Assembly: GCF_007827465.1 (NCBI RefSeq)
Contig: NZ_VISL01000001.1
Coordinates: forward strand, 1,378,501 to 1,442,500
Direction: 5' to 3'
Origin: Dokdonia sp. Hel_I_53
Lineage (GTDB): Bacteria; Bacteroidota; Bacteroidia; Flavobacteriales; Flavobacteriaceae
Length of the DNA: 64,000 bases
The translations under genes were made by a program, and so were the position numbers. Shown one piece after another: positions 32,490-42,036 of the stretch. Every line of letters starts with the position of its first letter. The first letter of the stretch is position 1. Under the pieces are notes generated by a model that searched no databases, was not told the origin of the DNA, and was given only the letters and a program-made list of their open reading frames with translations.

Positions 32490-34043
32490 TTAGTTTGCTA
32501 ACTCGATAAGTATTGGAGAAACTGTCTTCAATCTGTATCCTGAGTTACCTTTTATACTTGCTTTGATATCAAAAATCTGTACTGTAGATCCTCTCTTAGC
32601 TCTTTTTAAAGCAGATTTAGCTTGAGCATTAAGTCTATCACCTCTTACAGATACCGTCGCTGCTTCACCAGCACGAAATTTAAAACTATTTACTTTTAGA
32701 TTTAAATTAAAATCAAAATCTGGAAGGACAGCACCAATAGGAGCTTTTTCAATAGTTCCTCTAGGTTTTTTTAACGAACCACTGTCGTCTCCACCAAGAG
32801 CTCCCACAGGACGTGGTATATCTTTAATACGGAAAACAGCTTTATCCGAAACAGTACCTCCACCGTCTGGTAGTTTTGCATTAACATTTATAGTTACTTC
32901 ACGACCCTTTCCAGGTTTCATAATATAACTACTTCCTGATCTTTTACTTAAACCAGTACCAGATGCAGTGACTGCATTGTCAGATACACCAGCAAAAGAT
33001 ATCGTCATTGGATTTGCAACTCCACGATATACAACGTTCATTTTGTCTGCAGCTATTGTTGCAGAATTAGGTTTATTAATAGTTGTAAATGCCTGTGTAA
33101 CTGCCACTTCAATTTCCTTACCATCTTGTGGGTAAAACAAAGATCCTGTTATTTCATGTGTTCCAACTCCTCCAGTGTTTACGCCAAGAACCAGCTTACC
33201 ACCATCATAAGAAATTTTATCCTCTGGTATTGCTCTACCATCTAATTTTAACTCAACTCTTGAAGGCTTTGTAGACTCATCTACACGACCTAAAGAAAGT
33301 ACACCATCAAATTTGGATCCTGTATAATAAGCTCCTTTAGAGGTAGTCATTACTGTCTCATAGTTATCTAAAGAGGCCAACTCTTTTAAATTTCCTGAGA
33401 GTAATTTAGTCAATAGCTCATTCTCTACAACCTTAATGTCATTTTGTAATTGAGATAATTTTGTTAGAGATGAAACTGACGGAAACCCTACATAATTATA
33501 AGAAATATAGTCCTTTTCTACACCTTCACTATCAACAATATCTGCTGTACTAAAATCTGCATTGATTTGAGAAGATAAAGCTTCATTATCACCGGCTAAT
33601 TCTAACATCCCTTCTCTATACGTAGTCATTTGGTTTAAAAACTCTTGACCTTTAGGTGATATTTTTCCTCCAGCATAATAACGCTCATCTATAAAGTTAG
33701 ACTTATCCATAGACTCGTAATCTTTAGGATCTTCTACCTCTGCTAAAAGTGCATCTTTCTCTGCTGCTAGATATGCAAAATATGCATCACCAAGATCCTT
33801 GGCTGATTTTGCCGTTGCAGCAGCAGCCTTAAACTCCTCGTTCTCATTAGCTTTCTTTGAAAGATCTGCAAGTGCAAGTTCATTTTTAGCTTCAAAAGTT
33901 GTGTTTGATCTATCAAACTTTTCATTAATTGATCCAAAGGCTGATAGTACTTCCTTAGACATATTAAGTGCTAGCATCGCTATAAACACTAGATACATCA
34001 AGTTAATCATTTTCTGCCTTGGGCTTTGTTTTCCTCCTGCCAT
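32490..34043 (-). CDS. gldM: Gliding motility/T9SS protein GldM
   Basis: 517 residues. The start MAGGKQSPRQKMINLMYLVF is typical. One membrane helix (about 14-30) anchors a long periplasmic region of helical and Ig-like domains. GldM, with GldL, forms the proton-driven rotary motor of the type IX secretion and gliding apparatus. Gene order gldK-L-M-N is complete here. Confidence 0.96.
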   Translation of the reverse strand: MAGGKQSPRQKMINLMYLVFIAMLALNMSKEVLSAFGSINEKFDRSNTTFEAKNELALADLSKKANENEEFKAAAATAKSAKDLGDAYFAYLAAEKDALLAEVEDPKDYESMDKSNFIDERYYAGGKISPKGQEFLNQMTTYREGMLELAGDNEALSSQINADFSTADIVDSEGVEKDYISYNYVGFPSVSSLTKLSQLQNDIKVVENELLTKLLSGNLKELASLDNYETVMTTSKGAYYTGSKFDGVLSLGRVDESTKPSRVELKLDGRAIPEDKISYDGGKLVLGVNTGGVGTHEITGSLFYPQDGKEIEVAVTQAFTTINKPNSATIAADKMNVVYRGVANPMTISFAGVSDNAVTASGTGLSKRSGSSYIMKPGKGREVTINVNAKLPDGGGTVSDKAVFRIKDIPRPVGALGGDDSGSLKKPRGTIEKAPIGAVLPDFDFNLNLKVNSFKFRAGEAATVSVRGDRLNAQAKSALKRAKRGSTVQIFDIKASIKGNSGYRLKTVSPILIELAN

Positions 34044-34092
34044 TATCTTAAACTTTTAGTTGTTAATTAATTAATTGCGTTAACAACTAAGA

Positions 34093-34725
34093 TTAGTTCT
34101 TAGACATTGCAGAAAGCATTCCACCATACACACCATTCAATGAAGATAGATTTGTTGCTAGGCTTTCCATTTGTTCTTTGAGCTTACCAGCATTTGTAGC
34201 TACTTGCTCATTGATTTCAGCTTGACGACTTGAAGACTCAACTTGTACTTTGTAAAGACTATTTAAAGATTCCATTTGAGCAGCAGCAAGTGCCATTTCT
34301 TCAGAATACTTTTTAGTAGAAGCCATGGCATCAGTAGTAGGAGCAATCCCTTTTGCAGCACCTTCAAAATTACGGATACTGTCTCCTAAGCTACTCATTA
34401 ACTCTCCATCAATTTTTGCTTCTTTCAACATTACGTCTAATTTCTTAGAAAGTTGTGCTTCTGCATCTACAGGTGCTACCTTATTCTTACCATTAGTGTT
34501 TGATCCTGCTAATTCTGGATAAACCAATGACCAATCAAGTTCATCATCAACTGGCTCAAATGCAGAAATTGCAAAAACAACAGCCTCCGTAATAAGACCG
34601 ATTATAAGCATTAAGTTTCCAAAAGGCCAGTGCATAATTTTAAATAATGCTCCGATAATTACAACTGCAGCTCCAAGTCCGTAGACCATGTTCATAAGCT
34701 TCTTTCCTGTGTTAGATTTTGCCAT
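34093..34725 (-). CDS. gldL: Gliding motility/T9SS protein GldL
   Basis: 210 residues. Two N-terminal membrane helices (about 9-28 and 32-55), including IMHWPFGNLMLIIGLITEAVVFAISAF, whose Glu in the second helix (Glu49) is the proposed proton-carrying residue. A long cytoplasmic helical tail follows (KKYSEEMALAAAQMESLNSL). Partner of GldM in the motor complex. Confidence 0.96.
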   Translation of the reverse strand: MAKSNTGKKLMNMVYGLGAAVVIIGALFKIMHWPFGNLMLIIGLITEAVVFAISAFEPVDDELDWSLVYPELAGSNTNGKNKVAPVDAEAQLSKKLDVMLKEAKIDGELMSSLGDSIRNFEGAAKGIAPTTDAMASTKKYSEEMALAAAQMESLNSLYKVQVESSSRQAEINEQVATNAGKLKEQMESLATNLSSLNGVYGGMLSAMSKN

Positions 34726-34800
34726 AATAGTTTTTTTTAGTTAAGTAAGTTAATTTAGTTAAGTAATTGAAAAAGTATAATTTGGGATAATTAAAAGGTA

Positions 34801-36168
34801 TTATCTTGATTTTCTTAGGTTAATTTTATCATCAACACCCATAAAATCTTGTACGGTTCTGAAACCAATATAACTACGAGCACTATCTTGATACTCATAA
34901 TCTCTAGAACTTACCTGTAGGAAGTAAGCAACGTCTTTCCAGGAACCTCCACGAATCACTTTACGGCGATTGTCCATATCGTTCACATTAGGGTTAATCG
35001 TAGACATATACTCATATGAGTTAGGATCGTAAGAAGAAGAAACCCATTCTGAGACATTACCAGCCATATTATAAAGATTATAATCATTAGGCTCATAGGC
35101 ATCTGCCTCAACAGTATACAAAGCTTGATCTGCTCCGTAATCACCACGTAATGGCTTAAAGTTTGCTAGAAAACAACCGCGGTCATTCTTTGCATATGGA
35201 CCTCCCCAAGGATAATCTCCACTTTCTAATCCGCCACGAGCAGCATACTCCCACTCTGCTTCACCTGGAAGTCTAAAACGATTAACAAACTGTCTATTTC
35301 TAGACTTCTGATAAGAGTTTTTATACATTGTTCGCCACTCACAAAATGCTTTTGCTTGCATCCAAGTAACACCTACTACTGGATATTCTCCATAAGCATC
35401 ATGCCAGAAATAGTCATTGTGCATAGGTTCGTTGTAAGAATATGCAAAATCCTTAATCCAAACTGTAGTATCTGGATAAATTTTAATGGTTTCGGTTTTG
35501 ATATGATCTTTTCTACTACCCTTACCTTTCTTTGCTGCTTCTTGAATATCTAAGTAAGTATAGCGAAATTCAAGCTTATCGACATCAATTGTACGCTGAC
35601 CGTTGTACGCTTCATCCAAAGGAATGTACATAGTATCCATTACTTCAACATAGTATTCATCTGGATACTCTGCAGTATCCCAGATAAGATCAACATCCTT
35701 ATTTAACTTTCGACCTTCAAATTCGTTATCACTTAAACCATAATAGTTATCTGCCATATATTGATCATATGGAGTCATATTTTCAGGATCTGCATCGCTA
35801 AATGCAAATTCACCTATACCACCAGTTCCTGGGGTTTCTCCAAGCTCGTCTGCTAAAATTGCAAGTTTAGTACGAATGGTTGAATCTTTTACCCACTCTA
35901 CAAACTGACGATATTCTTCATTTGTGATTTCAGTTTCGTCCATGTAAAATGAACGCACTGTAACGGTTTTAGTTGGAGCATCATTAACCGCAGCAAAATC
36001 GTCATCACTCTTACCCATTATGAATGCACCACCAGAAATTAGGGTCATTCCATATGGTTTCTCGGGATTCCATCTTTTGCCTTTGGCTCCTACGAGCTCG
36101 CCCCGATCGCCTTTGCTACAACTAGCCAGCAAAGTCACTACCGCAATAAATGCAATGTACTTTTTCAT
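34801..36168 (-). CDS. gldK: Gliding motility/T9SS lipoprotein GldK
   Basis: 455 residues. Lipoprotein signal with lipobox LLASC. The mature protein has the formylglycine-generating-enzyme fold (SUMF1 type): MTLISGGAFIMGKSDDD, DETEITNEEYRQFV, PVVGVTWMQAKAFCEWR, LPGEAEWEYAARGG, VIRGGSWKD and RSYIGFRTV. It lacks catalytic use and serves as the outer-membrane ring protein with GldN. First gene of the gld operon, with a complete promoter. Confidence 0.96.
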   Translation of the reverse strand: MKKYIAFIAVVTLLASCSKGDRGELVGAKGKRWNPEKPYGMTLISGGAFIMGKSDDDFAAVNDAPTKTVTVRSFYMDETEITNEEYRQFVEWVKDSTIRTKLAILADELGETPGTGGIGEFAFSDADPENMTPYDQYMADNYYGLSDNEFEGRKLNKDVDLIWDTAEYPDEYYVEVMDTMYIPLDEAYNGQRTIDVDKLEFRYTYLDIQEAAKKGKGSRKDHIKTETIKIYPDTTVWIKDFAYSYNEPMHNDYFWHDAYGEYPVVGVTWMQAKAFCEWRTMYKNSYQKSRNRQFVNRFRLPGEAEWEYAARGGLESGDYPWGGPYAKNDRGCFLANFKPLRGDYGADQALYTVEADAYEPNDYNLYNMAGNVSEWVSSSYDPNSYEYMSTINPNVNDMDNRRKVIRGGSWKDVAYFLQVSSRDYEYQDSARSYIGFRTVQDFMGVDDKINLRKSR

Positions 36169-36201
36169 AATTCTTAGGTTAAGATTCTAAAGTTAAGGTC
36201 G

Positions 36202-36232
36202 CAAACCTATTTATTTTATCTGATATAAACAA
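36202..36232 (-). promoter_or_regulatory. Promoter of gldKLMN
   Basis: On the minus strand TTG (36230-36232), 20 bases, then TAGGTTTG (36202-36209), a complete match to TTG-N19/20-TAnnTTTG. It ends 33 bases before the gldK ATG. Confidence 0.7.
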
Positions 36233-36274
36233 TTTATTCGTCGAAAATATTGATTTCATCGTTAAAATGCATGA

Positions 36275-37441
36275 TCATACTTCGTTTTTCTTTCTTGCTT
36301 TAAACCACCTTTCTGGTATATTTTGATCACAAGCATCTAAATAATCTTGGTATGTGCTAGGTAATAACGTATGCCTTTTTAATTTATTATTCAATCCAAC
36401 AATAAATGGTATTTCAATCCACCATCTATCTGTTTTCTCACTTTTATAAAACGTAAGCACCTCATCTTCAATAGGTACTTTGTAAGTTGTGAAGCTCCCT
36501 TTTTCAACATCAAGGTTTTCGCTTGCGCGAAAATTTACACCCTCAATAAAATACCATACCATCTGAGCTACTAACATAGCTGCCTTTTCTTCTTGAGGAT
36601 CATTTTTGTACTCAAAAATCCCAAATGAACTTACTTTATCGCTTATTCCAGCGTATCGAGCAATCGAGCAAATCTCTTTCCCGTCAAACCCGTTAGGCAT
36701 TTTATTATGCCGTACACTTAACTCACTACTTCTAATAGAATTTAAGTCAACCCCCACCACGTCTGCATCTCTCATCACAGGTTCTACACTACTTAAATCT
36801 GAAGATACATTACCTAAACGATACGAATCAAAATACAACTTATCCATTAAGTCAATCTCTTCTTGAGGATTGAAATATGTTTGATAGCCAATATTAGAAT
36901 AATTAAATAAGTTATATGGCTTTTCGACAATTATTTTTCCTACAAAAGAAGTGTTAAGTATTTTTTGACTAGCATCCCCTAAATCAAAGCGGCTATCTAC
37001 ATTTACAAGATTAACCATTTGATCTAATTTATCATATGATCTATAAATTGGATATAAAAGATCTTGACTACCTCCTATAAAAACTGGAATTACACCTTTT
37101 TTAATAAGAACTTCATTCAATTCTTGTATTGCAAAATATGTATCGTCAACAGAAGCACCAGCAGCTATATCTCCTAAGTCTGCAATGGAAGTATGCCAGT
37201 TTCCTGGAAAAAGTTCATAAAAAGCCCTACGTACTTCTGTAAAAGAAAGAGACTCTCCTAAGTGATTTGGATCTCTCCTATTTTCGCGTAAGCAAATTAT
37301 TACCAACTCCACTTCTCCAAGGTCCGGAAAACCATCTTGAAGCGTATGTAGTTTAATATTATTTCCTATAGACTGGTGATGTTGCAACTGTATATGAGCT
37401 ACTGCAATATCGGGAATAGGCAAAAGCACCTCAAATGCCAT
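36275..37441 (-). CDS. Arginase/formimidoylglutamase-family protein with altered metal ligands
   Basis: 388 residues. The arginase fold is recognisable from VFIGGSQDLLYPIYRSY, VNVDSRFDLGD, DADVVGVDLNSIRSSEL and DKVSSFGIFEYK. Compared with the usual GGDHS, DAHxD and SxDxDxxDP metal motifs, three ligands are replaced: His to Gln (GGSQD), His to Arg (DSRFD) and Asp to Asn (DLN). It may have lost the two-manganese centre and act as a pseudoenzyme. It lies 3 bases after topA and 106 bases before gldK, a neighbourhood I recall as common in Flavobacteriaceae. Confidence 0.8.
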   Translation of the reverse strand: MAFEVLLPIPDIAVAHIQLQHHQSIGNNIKLHTLQDGFPDLGEVELVIICLRENRRDPNHLGESLSFTEVRRAFYELFPGNWHTSIADLGDIAAGASVDDTYFAIQELNEVLIKKGVIPVFIGGSQDLLYPIYRSYDKLDQMVNLVNVDSRFDLGDASQKILNTSFVGKIIVEKPYNLFNYSNIGYQTYFNPQEEIDLMDKLYFDSYRLGNVSSDLSSVEPVMRDADVVGVDLNSIRSSELSVRHNKMPNGFDGKEICSIARYAGISDKVSSFGIFEYKNDPQEEKAAMLVAQMVWYFIEGVNFRASENLDVEKGSFTTYKVPIEDEVLTFYKSEKTDRWWIEIPFIVGLNNKLKRHTLLPSTYQDYLDACDQNIPERWFKARKKNEV

Positions 37442-37444
37442 AAT

Positions 37445-39973
37445 TTATTTCTTTTTTGCGCTGGGTTTCTTTTTTGCTGTGGTCTTTTTCTTAGCCGTAG
37501 CTTTTTTCTTTGCTGGGGCTTTCTTCTTAGGAGCTTTCTTCTCAATATAACTCTTAATCTCTTCTAGACTAAGTTTTGCTGCATCAATATCTTTACTTAG
37601 TTCTATTTTAAGCTTTCCTTTGATAATATTTGAGCGACCCCATCTTGCTTTCTCTACACGAATCCCTTCTTCAGGAAAATCCTGTAATACTTTATCTATT
37701 TCTTTCTGTTTTTTAATCTCAATAAGCTCTACAATATCCTCATCTGTGAGATTGTCAAAATCATACTTTTTATTTACATTAATAAAAAGTCCATTCCACT
37801 TAATGTATGGTCCAAAACGCCCCGTACCTTTTTGCACTGGTAAGTCATCATAATGATATATTGGTGCATCTGCAGCTTGCTTCTCCTTAATGTATTCTAT
37901 TGCTTCTTCAAGATCTACATCCATAGGGTCTCGTCCTTTTGGCAAGGACACAAAAGTTTTTCCAAACTTCACGTAAGGCCCGAAACGACCATTATTCACA
38001 GAGACTTCTTGCTCTTCGTAAACTCCTAAATCTTTTGGTAATTTAAAAAGATCCATTGCCTGCTCATACGTAAGGTTTCCTAAAGTTTGATCTGGACCTA
38101 AACTAGCAAAGCGTGGTTTCTCATCGTCTTCTACAGATCCTATTTGAACCATAGGCCCAAATTTTCCTAGACGAACGCTCACTGGTTTACCAGACGCTGG
38201 ATCTGTACCTAAAATGCGTTCTCCTACTTCTCGATCTGCATTTTTCTCTACGTCTTTTACATGGGGATGAAAGTCTTTGTAAAAATCCTTCATCATCTTC
38301 GTCCACTCCTGCTTTCCCTCAGCTATATCATCAAAGTCTGCTTCAACTTTTGCGGTAAAATTATAATCAAGAATATTTTCGAAATGCTGTACTAAGAAGT
38401 CATTAACCACCATTCCCACATCTGTAGGGACTAACTTCCCTTTATCAGACCCAACTGTTTCGGTAAGTTTTCTATCCTTAATTTCTCCTTTTTCGAGAGT
38501 TAAGACATCATATTCACGCTCCTTGCCCTCTACAGAACCTTTTTCAACATACTTTCGGTTTTGGATAGTAGTAATTGTAGGTGCATATGTAGACGGCCTA
38601 CCTATACCTAGTTCTTCTAGTTTCTTCACAAGAGAAGCTTCAGTATACCTATAGGGCGGCCTTGTAAAGCGTTCTGTTGCGGTAATGTAATTATTAATAA
38701 GGGACTCTCCTTTTTTCAAATCTGGCAGTAAACCCGTCTCTTCAGTATCTTCATCATCATTACCTTCTAGATACACTTTTAAGAAACCTTCAAATTTTAA
38801 AATTTCTCCATTTGCTGTCATATTAGCGGTACCAGCACTAGAGGCAATTTGCACATTTGTCCGTTCAAGTTGAGCATCACTCATTTGAGATGCAATGGCA
38901 CGTTTCCAAATTAATTCATACAATCGCATTTGGTCGCGGTCCATATTTACAGAGTGCTTAGAAAAATCAGTCGGGCGTATGGCTTCATGAGCTTCTTGAG
39001 CCCCCTTAGATTTACCTTTAAAGCTACGTTCTTTATGAAATTTCTCTCCGTAGGCTGCTAGAATTTCTGACTGCGCACCAGCCTTTGCATCTTTTGATAG
39101 ATTTACACTATCCGTTCTCATATATGTGATATGCCCTGCTTCGTATAGACGCTGAGCCATCGTCATGGTTTTACTTACTGAGAAATACAACTTCCTACTT
39201 GCCTCTTGCTGGAGTGTTGAAGTCGTAAATGGAGGTGCAGGAGATTTTTTAGCGGGTTTTTTAGTAAGATTCTCTACGCTAAAATTTGCACTAAGATTTT
39301 TCTTTAAAAAGTCCTGAGCTTTTTCCTTTGTCGTTATATTTTTAGGCAGCTTTGCTTTAAAAGATTTCCCATCCTCTGTAGTAAACTCTGCATCTACTCT
39401 GTAAGAAGCTTCGGCTTCAAAGTTAAGGACCTCTCGCTCACGCTCTACTATAAGACGTACAGAAACTGATTGTACACGTCCTGCAGAGAGACCACCTTTC
39501 ACTTTTCTCCACAATACTGGAGAAAGCTCGTACCCTACTAACCTATCAAGCACGCGACGTGCTTGTTGTGCATTTACAAGATCATAATCAATCTTACGAG
39601 GGTTATCTATGGCCCGCAAAATAGCGGTCTTTGTAATCTCATGAAAAACGATACGCTTAGTACGATCTGCTGTAAGACCCAGCTCTTGTTCCAAGTGCCA
39701 AGCAATAGCTTCTCCCTCACGATCTTCATCACTTGCCAGCCAGACCATGTCTGCCTTATCTGCCTGCGCTTTAAGATTACGCACTACTTTTTTCTTATCG
39801 TCTGAGACTTTATACTTTGGTGTAAAATCGCCTTCTACATCGACCCCTAATTCCTTTGAGGGAAGGTCTGCTATGTGACCAAAGCTACTTTCTACTTTAT
39901 AATCTTTTCCTAGAAATTTCTCAATGGTTTTAGCCTTTGCTGGGGACTCCACAATGACGAGATTCTTTGCCAT
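37445..39973 (-). CDS. topA: DNA topoisomerase I
   Basis: 842 residues. N-terminal TOPRIM domain (MAKNLVIVESPAKAKTIEKF with the catalytic Glu9, and WLASDEDREGEAIAWHL). The active-site Tyr lies in GHITYMRTDSVNLS (about 283-296). C-terminal TopA repeats (GRFGPYVKFGKTFVSLPKG, GRFGPYIKWNGLFINVNKK) replace zinc ribbons, and the protein ends in a Lys/Ala-rich basic tail (810-842). It relaxes negative supercoils. It is the first gene ahead of the arginase-like gene. Confidence 0.97.
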   Translation of the reverse strand: MAKNLVIVESPAKAKTIEKFLGKDYKVESSFGHIADLPSKELGVDVEGDFTPKYKVSDDKKKVVRNLKAQADKADMVWLASDEDREGEAIAWHLEQELGLTADRTKRIVFHEITKTAILRAIDNPRKIDYDLVNAQQARRVLDRLVGYELSPVLWRKVKGGLSAGRVQSVSVRLIVEREREVLNFEAEASYRVDAEFTTEDGKSFKAKLPKNITTKEKAQDFLKKNLSANFSVENLTKKPAKKSPAPPFTTSTLQQEASRKLYFSVSKTMTMAQRLYEAGHITYMRTDSVNLSKDAKAGAQSEILAAYGEKFHKERSFKGKSKGAQEAHEAIRPTDFSKHSVNMDRDQMRLYELIWKRAIASQMSDAQLERTNVQIASSAGTANMTANGEILKFEGFLKVYLEGNDDEDTEETGLLPDLKKGESLINNYITATERFTRPPYRYTEASLVKKLEELGIGRPSTYAPTITTIQNRKYVEKGSVEGKEREYDVLTLEKGEIKDRKLTETVGSDKGKLVPTDVGMVVNDFLVQHFENILDYNFTAKVEADFDDIAEGKQEWTKMMKDFYKDFHPHVKDVEKNADREVGERILGTDPASGKPVSVRLGKFGPMVQIGSVEDDEKPRFASLGPDQTLGNLTYEQAMDLFKLPKDLGVYEEQEVSVNNGRFGPYVKFGKTFVSLPKGRDPMDVDLEEAIEYIKEKQAADAPIYHYDDLPVQKGTGRFGPYIKWNGLFINVNKKYDFDNLTDEDIVELIEIKKQKEIDKVLQDFPEEGIRVEKARWGRSNIIKGKLKIELSKDIDAAKLSLEEIKSYIEKKAPKKKAPAKKKATAKKKTTAKKKPSAKKK

Positions 39974-39995
39974 ACACTTTTATTTTTTCAGAGTA

Positions 39996-40003
39996 CAAAA
40001 GTA
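39996..40003 (-). promoter_or_regulatory. Candidate -7 box (TACTTTTG) for topA
   Basis: Full TAnnTTTG match on the minus strand, 22 bases before the topA ATG; -33 TTG not clear. Confidence 0.45.
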
Positions 40004-40097
40004 GACGTTTTATTTAAATACGGCTTGTGAAGACGCTTTTTTGTAGAAAACACATGAGGTTTAAGACTTAATTTAATCTGTATCACAATGCTAACCA

Positions 40098-40113
40098 CGC
40101 TTTCGCGAAAGCG
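40098..40113. repeat. Highly iterated palindrome, copy 8
   Basis: CGCTTTCGCGAAAGCG, 36 bases past the stop codon (40150) of the minus-strand membrane protein gene. Confidence 0.95.
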
Positions 40114-40149
40114 AATTAATACTCAAATAAAATTATAAACTATATAAAG

Positions 40150-40920
40150 CTATCGCTCCCCTATCTGTGCAATCGCATCTTCTACTTCTGTAAAACCAAT
40201 TACCTCCTTATAAATGATATAGCCAGGAAGCATCACAAATGACATTGTTGCGTATATACCTATTAAACATGCCAGGAACCCAACAATATAAGCCACCAAT
40301 CCACTTACTAGAACAAGCGCAAAGCTTACGCCCCATTTCTTATTCCCTAACTTAAATCCAGCAGTGTATATATCATTAATAGACCATTCTGGATGAAAAG
40401 CAAAAATTATGAGCGCATACTGCAAAGGTACTATTGCGTATAATATAGGTAGAAAACATAAAATATATGACAAAATCATAATACCAAGATAAGCAAGTGA
40501 AAACACAGCTAACTTTTTTAAATAGTCTTTTTTAAAAAACATTCCAAAATTAACGCCTTGCTCTTGATTATCATTACGATCTTTCACCCGTACTAGTCTG
40601 TAAAAAGCAGCTTGAAGACCTAAGTTTGCGATCGTGGCTCCTGCGATAATAAGAATATAAACTAAAAACAAGATCACCATAAGGAATATTGACCCTCCAA
40701 CCTCATCATTAGTGATTTGACCATCAACAATAAAATTAGATGCCATCATTGGAACAACAAGAATCATGTATATCCCCATAAAACTAAGAGAAGAAAGTAT
40801 AATCATAAGCAACCCTTGTAACCATACTTTTTGGTATAATGCAAGTGCATTTCTAAAAACCTCTCCAAAATCGATGTGGGGAGCTTGGTTAATTTTGGTA
40901 GTCACTTCTTTTAATGTCAT
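40150..40920 (-). CDS. Multi-pass membrane protein, unknown function
   Basis: 256 residues with about six membrane segments (approximately 32-58, 75-105, 130-150, 150-172, 190-215 and 215-235). An N-terminal cytoplasmic stretch IDFGEVFRNALALYQKVWLQ resembles the entry helix of glycerophosphodiester-phosphodiesterase-type membrane domains, but I see no catalytic part. Inner membrane. Same strand as the LpxR-like gene but separated from it by 59 bases. Confidence 0.7.
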   Translation of the reverse strand: MTLKEVTTKINQAPHIDFGEVFRNALALYQKVWLQGLLMIILSSLSFMGIYMILVVPMMASNFIVDGQITNDEVGGSIFLMVILFLVYILIIAGATIANLGLQAAFYRLVRVKDRNDNQEQGVNFGMFFKKDYLKKLAVFSLAYLGIMILSYILCFLPILYAIVPLQYALIIFAFHPEWSINDIYTAGFKLGNKKWGVSFALVLVSGLVAYIVGFLACLIGIYATMSFVMLPGYIIYKEVIGFTEVEDAIAQIGER

Positions 40921-40979
40921 CTTTTCTAATAAATATGTGTTAAAAATACTATAATCCCAATAGACCCTAAATGATTTTT

Positions 40980-41909
40980 TTAAAACAATCTACCAAATGA
41001 AAAAGCGATAAATTGACTCCTACCCTCACGTGCCGTCTCTTTTGTTCTAAAGTTATAAATAAGCTCATACAAATTATGCACACCTCTATATACCGCTCCT
41101 AATTTAAAAGACAAAACTCTAGACTCAACAGGCAATGTAAACGGAGAAGAATCATTAAACGGGTGTCCCTCAATCAATGCATTAAGTGCTACGTATTCTA
41201 TACCCACGCCTCCAAAGCCATAAAACTCTCTATTAGACCCCAACCTATTAAAGGCACTGGTACAACCTATTCTTTCTCTATTACCAATAAACACCAACGC
41301 TTCTTGTCTCACAAAAATTCTCCTTGTACCTAGAGCTAATGTGGATGCTAGTGAGAAATTTTTAAGGAGATTTGAGTTAGGTACTGTTAAGTCTTTGACA
41401 TAGAAGCCATATGTATTTAAATGACTACTATTTGCTATCTGACCAGACCAAACAGGTATAAATTCACCAATAAGTTTATGATAAGAAATTTGAAATACTC
41501 TAGCTTTCGATTGCTCTCCCGCTAAACCTAATTCTAAGGCCAAAGAAAACAGCTCGCTTTTGCTTGCTCTTGAAATAGCTGATTTTAAAAATAAATACCC
41601 AGCATAAGGACGTTCTAATCTATCAAAGTTTGTATCAAAGAGTTCTCTCGGAGTATAAGTTTCTTGACCTATAGTCAAATCGAATTGCACAGGGTACAGT
41701 TCACTACCTTTAAATATAAAATCTCCATCAAGCTGCTTTCTATAACCTATAAAACTGCCAGCCGTATAATAACGATCTATAGCAAAGAGAAAATCATTAT
41801 CGTGCTGGAAATAATACCCCTGCAACGCTTCTGAGTTTGTAAGCTTATTTTTTTGCGCTTTCGCGAAAGCAAATAAGAACATCATGACAATAAAAAGATA
41901 CTTTTTCAC
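40980..41909 (-). CDS. Lipid A deacylase LpxR-family outer-membrane protein
   Basis: 309 residues. Signal peptide MKKYLFIVMMFLFAFAKAQK, with AFAKA (14-18) from a palindrome copy. The mature N-terminus QGYYFQHDNDFLFAIDRYYTAGSF carries the Asn-Asp and D-x-YYTxG motif of LpxR, and RPYAGYLFLK follows. The protein ends in Phe (FGRLF), as outer-membrane barrels do. LpxR removes the 3'-acyloxyacyl group of lipid A; whether this homologue does so is inferred from the motifs. Confidence 0.82.
   Translation of the reverse strand: MKKYLFIVMMFLFAFAKAQKNKLTNSEALQGYYFQHDNDFLFAIDRYYTAGSFIGYRKQLDGDFIFKGSELYPVQFDLTIGQETYTPRELFDTNFDRLERPYAGYLFLKSAISRASKSELFSLALELGLAGEQSKARVFQISYHKLIGEFIPVWSGQIANSSHLNTYGFYVKDLTVPNSNLLKNFSLASTLALGTRRIFVRQEALVFIGNRERIGCTSAFNRLGSNREFYGFGGVGIEYVALNALIEGHPFNDSSPFTLPVESRVLSFKLGAVYRGVHNLYELIYNFRTKETAREGRSQFIAFSFGRLF
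41855..41870. repeat. Highly iterated palindrome, copy 9 (in a signal-peptide coding region)
   Basis: GCGCTTTCGCGAAAGC; the perfect core is 41857-41870. It encodes AFAKA at the signal-peptide end of the LpxR-like protein. Confidence 0.95.
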
Positions 41910-41969
41910 TAGATATCAAAAATTTAACAGCAAATAACGTGTTTTCGTCAAATATGAGTAGCTGACACT

Positions 41970-42000
41970 TTGTCACAACATCTCAATAGCTGTATCTTTG
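41970..42000 (+). promoter_or_regulatory. Promoter of miaB
   Basis: TTG (41970-41972), 20 bases, TATCTTTG (41993-42000), a complete match to the flavobacterial consensus, 36 bases before the ATG. Confidence 0.7.
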
Positions 42001-42036
42001 CAAATTCAGTAACAGATAGTGATTGAATATTAGGAG

